This document shows, in pieces, positions 9,199 through 18,887 of a stretch of DNA of 64,000 nt. Every line of letters begins with the position of its first letter. Positions within the stretch are counted from its first letter, which is position 1. This stretch comes from Pseudomonadota bacterium (lineage in GTDB: Bacteria > Pseudomonadota > Alphaproteobacteria > Micavibrionales > Micavibrionaceae). Both the position numbers and the translations under genes were made by a program. Location: NCBI GenBank assembly GCA_029558635.1, contig JAKQEE010000258.1, positions 62,001 through 126,000 of the forward strand, in the 5' to 3' direction. The notes under the pieces were generated by a model. It saw nothing but the letters and a program-made list of their open reading frames with translations, did not search any database and had not been told where the DNA came from.

Positions 9199-10350
9199 GT
9201 GATTGATCCGATTGAGTTGACCCAAGCGCTGGTGCGGTGTCCGAGTGTGACGCCGCTGGATGCGGGTGCGCTTGATGTCGTGGATCACGCGCTGCATTCC
9301 CTTGGGTTTACCGTGACGCGGTTGCGGTTTTTCGATGAGGAGTCGGACGCCGTTGACAATCTTTTTGCGCGTCTGGGGATCGAGGGGCCGCATTTGTGTT
9401 TTCTCGGCCATACGGATGTCGTGCCGGTGGGGACTGAGGGCGACTGGGTTCACCCGCCTTTTGCGGCGCAAATCGAGGACGGGAAGCTGTATGGACGTGG
9501 AACGGCGGATATGAAGTCGGGGGTCGCGGCCTTTATCGCGGCCGTCTCCCGTTTTGTGCAGCAAAATAAAGATTTCAAGGGTTCCATCAGTTTACTGATT
9601 ACAGGTGACGAGGAAGGGCCATCGGTCAATGGTACGATCAAAGTCATCGAGTGGATGCAGCGTCACTGTCAGATGCCTGATGTTGCACTGGTAGGAGAGC
9701 CCAGCAACCCCAAAGAAATGGGGGAAGTCATGCGGATCGGCCGACGCGGGTCGTGGAATGCCCGTTTGGTTGTTGACGGACGCCAGGGGCACTCCGCTTA
9801 TCCTGAATTGGCCGACAATCCGGTTCCCAAACTGATTGCTTTGCTGCACCGTTTGTTGCAGGAAAAGCTTGATGACGGGAGCGAGTTTTTTCCCCCCAGC
9901 CATCTGGTAATTTCCTCGGTCGATGTCGGTAACCCTGCGCCTAACATCATTCCGGCCCATGCTGAGGCATTGATCAATGTGCGGTTCAATGACAAATGGA
10001 CCAGCAAGACTCTGGATGCGCATTTGCGCCGTCTTCTGGATGAGGTCGGGGTTGTCTATCACCTCAAGGGCTGGTGCAATGCCGAGAGCTTTATTGTGAA
10101 GGACGAGGCTTGGCGCAATCTGGTTGTCGAAGCTGTTCAGGAAACTTCCGGTCAGACGCCTGTCTTTAACATGGGGGGCGGGACGTCGGATGCGCGGTAT
10201 ATCGCGCCTTTCTGTCCGGTGGTTGAATATGGCGGGGTCAATGAAACCATCCATCATGTTGATGAATATGTGAAATTGGATGATGTTGAGGAGTTGACCC
10301 GTACCTACCAAGTGGTTTTGCGGAAATATTTTTCTGTTCAGAGTGATTGA
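9199..10350 (+). CDS. dapE: Succinyl-diaminopimelate desuccinylase
   Basis: Zn-dependent M20-family hydrolase removing succinate from N-succinyl-LL-DAP to give LL-DAP for lysine and peptidoglycan. 383 aa. Metal and catalytic motifs in order: GHTDVVPVG, GRGTADMKSG, TGDEEGPS (catalytic Glu), VGEPSN and the C-terminal HHVDE. A GTG start directly after the dapD stop is the only sensible start. It follows dapD, the preceding succinylase step, in the same operon. Confidence 0.97.
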   Translation: MIDPIELTQALVRCPSVTPLDAGALDVVDHALHSLGFTVTRLRFFDEESDAVDNLFARLGIEGPHLCFLGHTDVVPVGTEGDWVHPPFAAQIEDGKLYGRGTADMKSGVAAFIAAVSRFVQQNKDFKGSISLLITGDEEGPSVNGTIKVIEWMQRHCQMPDVALVGEPSNPKEMGEVMRIGRRGSWNARLVVDGRQGHSAYPELADNPVPKLIALLHRLLQEKLDDGSEFFPPSHLVISSVDVGNPAPNIIPAHAEALINVRFNDKWTSKTLDAHLRRLLDEVGVVYHLKGWCNAESFIVKDEAWRNLVVEAVQETSGQTPVFNMGGGTSDARYIAPFCPVVEYGGVNETIHHVDEYVKLDDVEELTRTYQVVLRKYFSVQSD

Positions 10351-10407
10351 CCGTTCTTACCTTTCTCCCTATGTGTGTTGGGTCCAAAGTTTAAAGGAGT
10401 ATGTTCC

Positions 10408-11988
10408 ATGAAGCGTTTTTCTTCGTTCCTTTTCTCTCTCTGTGCTGCTTCTCTTGTGCTTTCTCCTCTTCAGGCGAAGGCGGGGCTGTTCGGGGACGGG
10501 GATAAAACCCAGCCGCAAGCGGCTCCTTCCGCTCCAGCTCCAGCTTCTCCTCCGGCGGGTGCGCCGCGTAGCTTTGCAGACTTGTCCGAAAAATTGCTTC
10601 CGGCGGTGGTCAACATTTCCTCCACCAGCAAAGTGACCCAGCCTTTGCCAGAAATGCCAGAAATGCCGGAATTTCCCGAAGGATCGCCGTTCAACGACTT
10701 CTTCAAGGATTTTATGGACCGTCAGGGAGGTGGAATGGGCGGAAATGGCGGCGAGACCGAAGCCTTGCCCACCACATCGCTGGGATCGGGTTTTGTTATT
10801 GATGCAGAAAAAGGAATTGTCGTGACCAACAACCATGTGGTCAAGGATGCCGACGAAGTCCGCGTGATTTTGCAAGACGATACGACGCTCGATGCCAAAA
10901 TCGTCGGTAAAGACGATAAAACCGATTTGGCTGTGTTGCAGGTTGATCCGAAGAAACACAAACTGATTTCTGTATCTTTCGGTAACAGCGACGAGATGCG
11001 CGTCGGCGACTGGATTGTTGCCATCGGTAATCCGTTCGGTCTTGGCGGGACGGTGACGGCGGGGATTATTTCGGCCCGCAAGCGTGATATCAATGCCGGA
11101 CCTTATGACGATTTCTTGCAAACCGATGCATCGATCAACCGCGGAAATTCCGGTGGTCCGATGTTCAACCTGAACGGTGAAGTGATCGGGATCAACACGG
11201 CCATTTTCTCGCCAACCGGTGCGTCGGTCGGGATCGGGTTTGCGGTTCCATCCAATCTGGCCAAACCTGTCGTTGACCAGATCGTTGAATTCGGGCGGAC
11301 GCGTCGCGGATGGATGGGGGTCAAGATCCAAACCGTTACCGACGAGATTGCCGAGAGCATGGGGCTTAAGGGGACACAAGGGGCGCTGGTGGCCAGTGTC
11401 ACGCCGGACGGTCCTGCTGAAAAAGCAGGAATTAAGTCGGGTGACGTGATTACCTCGTTCAACGGGCAGAGTCTCAACGCTATGCGCCAGTTGCCACGCA
11501 TTGTTGCGGAAACCCCGATCGGGCAGAAGGTTCCGGTCGAGATTCTACGCGACGGCAAGACCCTTTCTCTTTCCATTGCGGTTGGTGAATTGGAAAAAGC
11601 AGAGGATGAAGGTTTGGTTGAGACGGCTGACGCTCAGGATGGCAAGGCTCCTTCAAAAATGACCGAGCTGGATGGAACGGGGTTGTTCCTTTCCGATCTG
11701 ACGTCGGTTTTGCGTGAAACATTCGATGTGCCTGATGATGTTCAGGGTGTTGTTGTGACCAAGGTTGGAGCTGGGTCGGATGCTGCGCTCAAAGGCATGA
11801 CACCGGGAGATATCATCCTTGAGGTTAACCAGCAACCCGTGGCTTCGACGGCTGATGCTCAAAAGCAGATTGAGGCGCTCATGAAAGACGATAAGACGGC
11901 CGTGCTTCTTTTGGTTGATCACCAGGGTCGTGGGGATGTGCGTTTTGTTCCACTCAAACTCTCGCAACCAAAAGCGAAAAAGAAATAA
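10408..11988 (+). CDS. Periplasmic Do-family serine protease/chaperone (DegP/HtrA type)
   Basis: Envelope quality-control protease. The ATG at 10408 has AAAGGAG about 8 nt upstream and opens a clear signal peptide ending near LQAKAG. A Pro/Ala-rich linker and acidic PEMPEMPEFPEG segment precede the trypsin-like domain, whose triad is His in TNNHVVKDADEV, Asp in KTDLAVLQVD and Ser in RGNSGGPMFN. Two PDZ domains follow (GWMGVKIQTV; TPGDIILEVNQQ). 526 aa. It follows dapE by 57 nt and is followed within 5 nt by miaA. Confidence 0.95.
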   Translation: MKRFSSFLFSLCAASLVLSPLQAKAGLFGDGDKTQPQAAPSAPAPASPPAGAPRSFADLSEKLLPAVVNISSTSKVTQPLPEMPEMPEFPEGSPFNDFFKDFMDRQGGGMGGNGGETEALPTTSLGSGFVIDAEKGIVVTNNHVVKDADEVRVILQDDTTLDAKIVGKDDKTDLAVLQVDPKKHKLISVSFGNSDEMRVGDWIVAIGNPFGLGGTVTAGIISARKRDINAGPYDDFLQTDASINRGNSGGPMFNLNGEVIGINTAIFSPTGASVGIGFAVPSNLAKPVVDQIVEFGRTRRGWMGVKIQTVTDEIAESMGLKGTQGALVASVTPDGPAEKAGIKSGDVITSFNGQSLNAMRQLPRIVAETPIGQKVPVEILRDGKTLSLSIAVGELEKAEDEGLVETADAQDGKAPSKMTELDGTGLFLSDLTSVLRETFDVPDDVQGVVVTKVGAGSDAALKGMTPGDIILEVNQQPVASTADAQKQIEALMKDDKTAVLLLVDHQGRGDVRFVPLKLSQPKAKKK

Positions 11989-11992
11989 CAAG

Positions 11993-12859
11993 GTGACGAA
12001 GGCAATTGTCCATATCATTGCGGGGCCGACTGCCAGTGGCAAGTCGGCCCGAGCTTTGACTCTGGCACAGGATTTGGGCGGCGTTGTCGTCAATGCGGAT
12101 TCTATGCAGTTGTATAACGGGTTGGCGTTGTTGACGGCGCAACCGTCTACGGACGATTGTGCGGTCGTGCAGCATCGCCTTTACGGCGTTCTGGGTGTGC
12201 ATGGCCAAACCAATGCCGTATCGTGGCGTGCGATGGCTTTAAAAGAAATCCGCGAAGCGATTGAGTGCGATCTTGTTCCGGTTGTGGTCGGGGGCACGGG
12301 GTTTTATCTGAAGGCCCTGATGGAAGGTCTTTCGCCGATCCCCGAAATTCCGTCCGAGGTGCGCATACTGGCCGAAGATCTGTTGGAGCGGGTCGGGATG
12401 GAGGACTTTTTTGAAATTATCCGTGAACATGATCCTGACTTCGCGGCCAAGGCCGATCCACAGAACCGTCAACGATTGGTGCGTGCGTTCGAGGTGATCC
12501 AGCACACAGGCAGACCTATGTCTTACTGGCAATCTTTGCCGCTAGAGGGGGCGCCGGATGATCTGGAATTCAACGTTGAAATCATTAGTCCCGAGCGCGA
12601 TGTTTTGTATGAGCGATGCAATGCACGGTTCGACCAGATGGTTGCGCAGGGTGTTGTTGATGAAGTCGCAGCGTTTGATGAGTTGATCGAAGCGGGAAAA
12701 ATTCCGCCCGAGTGTCCGCTGACACATGCGCTGGGGTTCCAGCCGTTACAGGCGTATTTGCGCGGCGAGATGGATCTGGAAACGGCGATTGTTTTAGCCA
12801 AAAACGAAACACGTCACTATGCCAAGCGGCAAGCGACGTGGTTTAGGCATCAGATGTAG
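11993..12859 (+). CDS. miaA: tRNA dimethylallyltransferase
   Basis: Transfers a dimethylallyl group to A37 of tRNAs reading UNN codons. The Walker-A-like GPTASGKSARALTLA begins near residue 10, followed by VVNADSMQLY and VVVGGTGFYLKAL, all diagnostic; the C-terminal RQATWFR segment is present. The GTG at 11993 gives 288 aa, slightly short but complete; an upstream start inside degP would add about 26 basic residues without family similarity. The gene follows the protease stop by only 4 nt. Confidence 0.95.
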   Translation: MTKAIVHIIAGPTASGKSARALTLAQDLGGVVVNADSMQLYNGLALLTAQPSTDDCAVVQHRLYGVLGVHGQTNAVSWRAMALKEIREAIECDLVPVVVGGTGFYLKALMEGLSPIPEIPSEVRILAEDLLERVGMEDFFEIIREHDPDFAAKADPQNRQRLVRAFEVIQHTGRPMSYWQSLPLEGAPDDLEFNVEIISPERDVLYERCNARFDQMVAQGVVDEVAAFDELIEAGKIPPECPLTHALGFQPLQAYLRGEMDLETAIVLAKNETRHYAKRQATWFRHQM

Positions 12860-12862
12860 GGT

Positions 12863-13585
12863 TTATATAAACTCTGGAACCAATCCATTTTCTTTCAGAG
12901 ATTCGACCAGTTTTTTTCTGCCGTAAAAGCTTTTCTTTCTGGCTTTGGCCTCGTTCAGTTCGAATGTGTCTGCAATATTTTTGTAGCTCAATCTAGGCCA
13001 GTCCCTTTCCTCTCCTTCAAAATCGAGATGTTCGACAGCGGAGAGCAGGGCGATATACTTCTCGTCGTCTTCACCTGCAATCGCAAGAACAAAATTGGCT
13101 GCCAACATTTTTGTCAAGTTATTGGAGCGTCGAAGTAACATATCTAGCGGGTCAGCGGAGTAATTTGACATCCGGGGAAAATATGGAGCTTCGATTTCAG
13201 GTAAGAAATCCTGTCCAAAGCCGGCTTCGTTCTCTTCCGATCCATCGCTCACTGTGTCGTATGACTCATGGCGATATCTGGCTTCGATTTTGCTTATTCG
13301 TATAGCTTTGGATATCACAACATCATAAGCCCAAGTTTTAAAGAACTTAAATTCTTTGCAGAAGGCATTGGCATCTGTGCTTTGCAATTCGTAGATTGTG
13401 ACGAACGCTTCCTGAACGGTTTCTTTTGCAAGGTGTCTGTCTTGGGTGTATTTGAAAGCGAATTGGACCATTCTTTCGCGGTGGGATGCGTAAAAGACAT
13501 CCAGCGCTTTTGGATCACGGTCTACTACAATCCTTCTAAAAAGGTCATATTTTTTGGATGCTTCGGTGGCGAAGTCAGATTTCAT
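12863..13585 (-). CDS. ECF-like RNA polymerase sigma factor
   Basis: Likely alternative sigma factor. Residues about 27-65 resemble sigma region 2 (FYASHRERMVQFAFKYTQDRHLAKETVQEAF, positions given only in part), and the C-terminus (LSYKNIADTFELNEAKARKK) resembles region 4 helix-turn-helix. The roughly 80-residue acidic linker between them (SDGSEENEAGFGQDFLPEIE) is longer than in typical ECF sigmas. No anti-sigma gene is adjacent: the neighbours are convergent miaA and the divergent ilv leader. The family assignment is good; regulon and signal are unknown. Confidence 0.72.
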   Translation of the reverse strand: MKSDFATEASKKYDLFRRIVVDRDPKALDVFYASHRERMVQFAFKYTQDRHLAKETVQEAFVTIYELQSTDANAFCKEFKFFKTWAYDVVISKAIRISKIEARYRHESYDTVSDGSEENEAGFGQDFLPEIEAPYFPRMSNYSADPLDMLLRRSNNLTKMLAANFVLAIAGEDDEKYIALLSAVEHLDFEGEERDWPRLSYKNIADTFELNEAKARKKSFYGRKKLVESLKENGLVPEFI

Positions 13586-13742
13586 GGTTTGGTGTGTACT
13601 CCCGTTTTTTTTTATTTTTATTGGGAAATCTAACGATGGAATTTGTCATATGTCAAACAAAAAATTAAATGCCAAAAAATTTGTTGCAGGGGGCATAAAA
13701 TTGTTGCAGGACAGTAACAGAGGGCGTAACACTATTTCGATC

Positions 13743-13826
13743 ATGAACATGTTTCGGGCAACAATTCTTCTTCTCGGTAACGTCGTCGTCCTCCTCGTGG
13801 GAATGGCGTTGCGGGGTGTTGCTTAA
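13743..13826 (+). CDS. ilv operon leader peptide (27 aa), attenuation control
   Basis: A 27-codon frame whose middle reads ILLLGNVVVLLVG: one Ile, five Leu and four Val in 13 codons, exactly the amino acids made by the downstream ilvB-ilvH-ilvC genes. It stops 28 nt before the left arm of a strong terminator and its last codons form one arm of a competing hairpin. This is the architecture of a translation-attenuation leader. The ribosome site is weak and the ATG at 13749 is an alternative start. A longer frame runs upstream to 13554 but overlaps the divergent sigma gene and looks spurious. Confidence 0.75.
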   Translation: MNMFRATILLLGNVVVLLVGMALRGVA

Positions 13827-13858
13827 GAAGAGAGACAAGACCTGAACCGCAGCGCCCC
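13813..13858 (+). promoter_or_regulatory. Predicted antiterminator hairpin of the ilv attenuator
   Basis: GGGGTGTTGC (13813-13822) can pair over all 10 positions, two of them G-U, with GCAGCGCCCC (13849-13858). The left arm covers the last leader codons, the right arm includes most of the terminator's left arm (13854-13859). A ribosome stalled on Ile/Leu/Val codons upstream would leave this hairpin free to form and block termination. Confidence 0.65.
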
Positions 13859-13882
13859 GATCCAAAAGACCGGGGCTTTTTT
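13854..13882 (+). terminator. Attenuator terminator upstream of ilvB
   Basis: GCCCCG (13854-13859) and CGGGGC (13871-13876) form a GC-only stem with an 11-nt loop followed by six T residues. It ends 28 nt before the ilvB start, so it must be regulated or the operon would not be expressed. Confidence 0.82.
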
Positions 13883-13910
13883 GTCAACAAACTACCCAAG
13901 AGAGGCAAAA

Positions 13911-15761
13911 ATGGCCACCAAGACAAGCACCAAAGCCAAACCCAAGCCGAATATGCAGTTGGTTAAGGCGGTGTCCTCTTCTGCAGCGAAAAAAGTGCAA
14001 AGCGCCCCTGTTTTTGAGAAGAAAACGCTAACGGGGGCCGAGATTGTCATTCAGGCCTTGGTCGATAACGGCGTCGATACGATTTTCGGGTATCCGGGAG
14101 GCGCAGTTCTTCCGATTTACGATGCGATTTTCCAGCAAAAGAAGGTCAAGCACGTTCTGGTTCGTCACGAACAGGCCGCTCTTCATGCGGCGGAAGGGTA
14201 TGCGCGCTCGACAGGTAAGGTCGGGTGTGCGTTGGTAACGTCTGGTCCCGGTGCCACCAATGCCGTGACGGGTTTGACCGATGCGCTGCTCGATTCCATT
14301 CCAGTGGTTTGTTTTTCAGGGCAGGTTCCGACTTTCCTGATCGGCACAGATGCATTCCAAGAGGCCGATACGACAGGGATTACCCGTCAATGTACCAAGC
14401 AAAATTATCTGGTCCGCGATGTGAAGGCTCTGGCCGGAACAATTCACGAGGCGTTCCATGTTGCCAAATCGGGTCGCCCTGGCCCAGTCATTATCGACTT
14501 GCCAAAAGACGTTCAATTTGCACCAGGTCCTTATACGCCCCCGGCGCAGGCGGATCTTAGCCGTTATCAACCGCGGACCATGCCTGATCTTTCCAAGATC
14601 GAGGACGCGGTGGAGATGATTGCAAATGCCAAACGTCCTGTTTTCTATACGGGCGGCGGGGTAATCAATGCGGGTGCGGGAGCTTCGAAGCTTCTGACCG
14701 AATTTGTTCACATGACGGGTGCGCCGATTACCACAACCCTGATGGGGCTTGGGGCTTATCCGATGTCTGACAAACAGTTCCTTGGAATGCTCGGGATGCA
14801 TGGAACGTATGAAGCGAACCTCGCGATGCATGATTGCGATGTGATGGTGAATATCGGGGCGCGGTTCGATGACCGCGTGACAGGACGTCTTGATGCGTTC
14901 TCGCCGGAGTCCAAGAAAATCCATATCGACATTGATGCCAGTTCGATCAACAAAAATGTTCGCGTTGATTTGGGGATTGTTGCGGATAGTGAGGAGGCGT
15001 TGCGCGCGATGATTGCCGTCTGGAAAAAACGCAAATACAAAATGGATGCGGGCGTGATGAAGATATGGTGGGCGCAGATCGAGAAATGGCGCGCGATTAA
15101 ATGTCTGTCTTATCAGAAAACCGACAAGGTGATTAAGCCGCAATATGCCTTGGAGCGGTTGCAATATTTCCTGTCGAAGCAAAAGAAAGAGGTGTTCATC
15201 ACCACCGAGGTCGGGCAGCACCAGATGTGGGCTGCACAGTTCCTGAAATTCGACCAACCGCATCATTTCATGACGTCGGGTGGTTTGGGGACGATGGGAT
15301 ATGGCTTTCCGGCGGCGGTCGGGGTGCAGATGGCTCACCCCAATGCGATGGTGGTTGATGTGGCGGGGGATGCGTCGATCCTCATGAATATTCAGGAAAT
15401 GTCCACGGCGGTTCAATATCGGTTACCGGTTAAAATCTTTATCCTCAACAACCAGTGGATGGGGATGGTCAAGCAGTGGCAAGAATTGCTGCACGGGGAA
15501 CGCTATTCCAACTCTTATACCGAGTCGCTTCCTGATTTTGTGAAGCTGGCCGAAGCTTATGGCGGGGTTGGTTTCCGCGCGCACACGCCAGCGGAACTGG
15601 ACGATGTGATCCAGAAGATGCTGAAAACGGATTGTGTGACGATTGTCGATGTCTGTGTTGACCAGACGGAAAATTGTTTTCCGATGATCCCGTCTGGCAA
15701 GGCGCATAACGAGATGATCCTCTCGGCAGATGCCAAAAAATTTGATAAGACATTGGTGTAG
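13911..15761 (+). CDS. ilvB: Acetolactate synthase, large subunit
   Basis: ThDP-dependent enzyme joining pyruvate with pyruvate or 2-oxobutyrate, first common step to valine, leucine and isoleucine. The start at 13911 has AGAGAGG six nt upstream. The first 45 residues (Lys/Ala/Ser-rich) are an extension not found in most homologues. Then come the N-terminal ThDP domain with catalytic Glu in VRHEQAALHAAEGYAR, and the C-terminal GDASILMNIQEMSTA plus LNNQWMGMVKQWQ ThDP/Mg site. 616 aa. First gene of ilvB-ilvH-lipoprotein-ilvC, behind the leader attenuator. Confidence 0.97.
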   Translation: MATKTSTKAKPKPNMQLVKAVSSSAAKKVQSAPVFEKKTLTGAEIVIQALVDNGVDTIFGYPGGAVLPIYDAIFQQKKVKHVLVRHEQAALHAAEGYARSTGKVGCALVTSGPGATNAVTGLTDALLDSIPVVCFSGQVPTFLIGTDAFQEADTTGITRQCTKQNYLVRDVKALAGTIHEAFHVAKSGRPGPVIIDLPKDVQFAPGPYTPPAQADLSRYQPRTMPDLSKIEDAVEMIANAKRPVFYTGGGVINAGAGASKLLTEFVHMTGAPITTTLMGLGAYPMSDKQFLGMLGMHGTYEANLAMHDCDVMVNIGARFDDRVTGRLDAFSPESKKIHIDIDASSINKNVRVDLGIVADSEEALRAMIAVWKKRKYKMDAGVMKIWWAQIEKWRAIKCLSYQKTDKVIKPQYALERLQYFLSKQKKEVFITTEVGQHQMWAAQFLKFDQPHHFMTSGGLGTMGYGFPAAVGVQMAHPNAMVVDVAGDASILMNIQEMSTAVQYRLPVKIFILNNQWMGMVKQWQELLHGERYSNSYTESLPDFVKLAEAYGGVGFRAHTPAELDDVIQKMLKTDCVTIVDVCVDQTENCFPMIPSGKAHNEMILSADAKKFDKTLV

Positions 15762-15780
15762 AGAGAGGGGGCGCATTATT

Positions 15781-16350
15781 ATGGTACGCAAATCGCAACA
15801 GGATAAAAAAAGTGTTTATGGGGCAGCGCCGGAACAGGACCCGATTTTATCCCATACACTTGCGGTGATTGTCGATAACGAGCCGGGGGTTCTGGCGCGG
15901 GTCATCGGGTTGTTCTCGGGTCGTGGATACAACATCGAAAGCCTGACGGTTGCCGAAACGGACGGTTCCAAGAAGCTGTCGCGCATTACGATTGTTTGCT
16001 CGGGGACGGTCCATGTCATTGAGCAAATTCATCATCAGTTGGGCCGTTTGGTGGCTGTTCATGATGTTTATAACCTCACGGTCGAGGGGGCTCATATTGA
16101 TCGCGAGCTGGCGTTGCTTAAGGTGCGCGGCAAAAATGACAAGCGGATTGAAGCTTTGCGCGTTGCCGATATTTTTCGCGCGCGAGTGGTGGACTCGACG
16201 CTTGAAAGCTTTGTGTTCGAGATCACCGGATCGTCGGAGAAAGTTAATGCGTTTGTCGATCTGATGACACCATTGGGTCTGGTTGAAATTGCGCGGACTG
16301 GTGTTGCCGCTATGTCGCGCGGAAAAGAAGGAGTTCACGATGGCAAATAA
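15781..16350 (+). CDS. ilvH: Acetolactate synthase, small regulatory subunit
   Basis: Binds and activates IlvB and mediates valine feedback. An N-terminal ACT domain (VIVDNEPGVLARVIGLFSGR then GYNIESLTV) is followed by the family's C-terminal domain. 189 aa from ATG 15781; GAGAGAGGGGG lies upstream with long spacing. It starts 19 nt after ilvB and its last codons overlap the ATG of the next gene. The symbol ilvN would be equally valid. Confidence 0.95.
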   Translation: MVRKSQQDKKSVYGAAPEQDPILSHTLAVIVDNEPGVLARVIGLFSGRGYNIESLTVAETDGSKKLSRITIVCSGTVHVIEQIHHQLGRLVAVHDVYNLTVEGAHIDRELALLKVRGKNDKRIEALRVADIFRARVVDSTLESFVFEITGSSEKVNAFVDLMTPLGLVEIARTGVAAMSRGKEGVHDGK

Positions 16351-16768
16351 ATTTTTTGTGGGGTGCGTTTGCGCTTTGGCGTTATCGCTTTCGGCATGCG
16401 GTAAAGATAAAGAAAACGAGCAGCGTCTTGCGCGCGGGTGCGAAGCGGCTGTCAAGGTGATGCTGGCTAAAGACAAGTACGATCGTCAGATCGATCAGGT
16501 CAAATCGAAGAAATTCGGCATGTCCGATGGATTTAAATTGGTGACGATTGCTGCCGTTACCAAGAACAAAGAATACGGTTATGAGCAGGATGAAAGCTTC
16601 GATTGCAAGTTTGAGGAAAGCAGTTCTATGGCCGGATTTGTCTGGAGTGCTTCATTGGTCCAACTCAAAATCGGCGAAGATGTCTACGGCTCGGAAGGCG
16701 GAGAGATTTTCGGCGATATGAATGACCAGATGAATCTCATGGATGCCGTTCAAGCGGCCATGAAATGA
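16340..16768 (+). CDS. Small predicted lipoprotein in the ilv operon
   Basis: Unrecognised family. A 19-residue signal sequence ends in the lipobox LSAC, giving a lipid-anchored mature protein starting CGKDKENE, then a charged domain with two further cysteines (RGCEAA; FDCKF). 142 aa. An AGAAGGAG site precedes the ATG, which lies inside the last codons of ilvH, so translation is coupled. There is no obvious link to branched-chain amino acid synthesis; it separates ilvH from ilvC together with a palindromic repeat. Confidence 0.8.
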   Translation: MANKFFVGCVCALALSLSACGKDKENEQRLARGCEAAVKVMLAKDKYDRQIDQVKSKKFGMSDGFKLVTIAAVTKNKEYGYEQDESFDCKFEESSSMAGFVWSASLVQLKIGEDVYGSEGGEIFGDMNDQMNLMDAVQAAMK

Positions 16769-16807
16769 CGGGATTGTCTTTTGGGCTGCAAATCAGTTCT
16801 TCCTGTG

Positions 16808-16857
16808 CTTCCGGTGCTCACGTACCTTTAAGTACGCTACGCTCCGGTTCTCGGAAG
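16808..16857. repeat. Dispersed palindromic element, copy 1
   Basis: Inverted-repeat element with core CTCACGTACCTTTAAGTACG flanked by CTTCCGGTG and CTACGCTCCGG, able to fold as an extended hairpin around a GTAC-N6-GTAC centre. A nearly identical copy lies at 30278. It is in the lipoprotein-ilvC gap and could stabilise or terminate the upstream message. Confidence 0.7.
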
Positions 16858-16916
16858 CTCTGATTTTCGCCTCAAAATACGGCCCCTTAATGTTTTTAAA
16901 AACTGAAAAGGAGTGA

Positions 16917-17939
<1,023 letters not shown>

Positions 17940-17950
17940 TGTAAGATTCG

Positions 17951-17976
17951 AAAAGCCCCATTAGGGGCTTTTCTTT
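17951..17976 (+). terminator. Intrinsic terminator after ilvC
   Basis: AAAAGCCCC and GGGGCTTTT pair perfectly around an ATTA loop (17951-17972), with a further T-rich tail. The A-rich left side makes it potentially bidirectional. Confidence 0.88.
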
Positions 17977-17993
17977 CGGCGGAAGGTAGGGCA

Positions 17994-18887
17994 ATGAAGA
18001 ATACTATATTCCAAGCCAGTTTGATGATGGCGTTCTCGGTGTTCTTTGTGATGGTCATGAACGGCTGCGCCAAGATGTCCAGCGATTACCATACGCCAAT
18101 CGAGATTGTTTTTTACCGCGGTTTGTTTTGTCTGGTTTTGTTGTCGGGATGGCTTGTTTATTCCGGACGATATTACCTTTTGAAGACCAATAGACCTATG
18201 GTGCATCTGGGGCGATCATTCGTAGGGAATGTCAGTGTTTGTCTGGTGTTCTGGGCTTATTCGCTGATGCCGATGGCCTCGACCACGACCATTCTGTTGA
18301 CATCGGGGGTCGGGGTGACGTTGTTATCGGCCTTGATCCTGCAAGAGAAAGTCGGGCCATGGCGATGGGGCGCCGTGGCGCTCGGGTTGATTGGATGTCT
18401 GATTGCTGCGAACCCATCAGGGGATGAATTCAATGCTTACGGGACGATGGTGGCGGTTTTGGCGATGATTGCGGCGTCGTTTGTAGCCATTTTCTTGCGT
18501 GATATGGGGAAAACAGAGCATCCGTTCACTACAGTTTTCTATTTTGTTCTGGCCGGTGTTCTTTCGACCGGTGTTTATATGATATTCTGGGGGACGATGC
18601 CCCATGTCGAGGTGGTATGGCCTTTGCTGGGTGCGGGTGCGGCCAGTCTGGCCGGTCTCTTTCTGAAGACCTATGCCTTTAAGTTTGCAGAGGCCTCGGT
18701 GCTGTCCCCCATCGGTTATACATCCCTGATTTGGTCGGTGATGTTCGGCTGGATGTTTTGGGATCAGTTGCCAACCCTGCCCGTTATTGTCGGGGCATGT
18801 CTGGTGGTGGGTAGCAACATGGTGATTGTCTGGCGTGAAGCTTTTCACGCCAGAGTCAAAAGTCATTTAAAGATTATTGAAGAATAA
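17994..18887 (+). CDS. EamA/DMT-superfamily permease
   Basis: Ten-helix drug/metabolite transporter of the inner membrane. The 297 residues are almost wholly hydrophobic, with two internal repeats; the first ends in the typical ALILQEKVGPWRWGAVALG and LIAANP pattern, the second in SPIGYTSLIWSVMFGW and VVGSNM. Substrate unknown. The start is 18 nt after the ilvC terminator, so it probably has its own signal nearby. The 3' end overlaps the convergent secreted-protein gene by 14 nt. Confidence 0.85.
   Translation: MKNTIFQASLMMAFSVFFVMVMNGCAKMSSDYHTPIEIVFYRGLFCLVLLSGWLVYSGRYYLLKTNRPMVHLGRSFVGNVSVCLVFWAYSLMPMASTTTILLTSGVGVTLLSALILQEKVGPWRWGAVALGLIGCLIAANPSGDEFNAYGTMVAVLAMIAASFVAIFLRDMGKTEHPFTTVFYFVLAGVLSTGVYMIFWGTMPHVEVVWPLLGAGAASLAGLFLKTYAFKFAEASVLSPIGYTSLIWSVMFGWMFWDQLPTLPVIVGACLVVGSNMVIVWREAFHARVKSHLKIIEE

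Noticed and set aside
10369..11379. 336-codon minus-strand frame
   Set aside because: Antisense to the DegP-type protease, whose signal peptide and catalytic triad are clear on the plus strand.
13554..13742. In-frame upstream extension of the ilv leader peptide
   Set aside because: Would overlap the divergent sigma gene and gives no conserved sequence; the 27-codon frame fits attenuation.
14316..15416. 366-codon minus-strand frame
   Set aside because: Antisense to ilvB; no start signal or motif.
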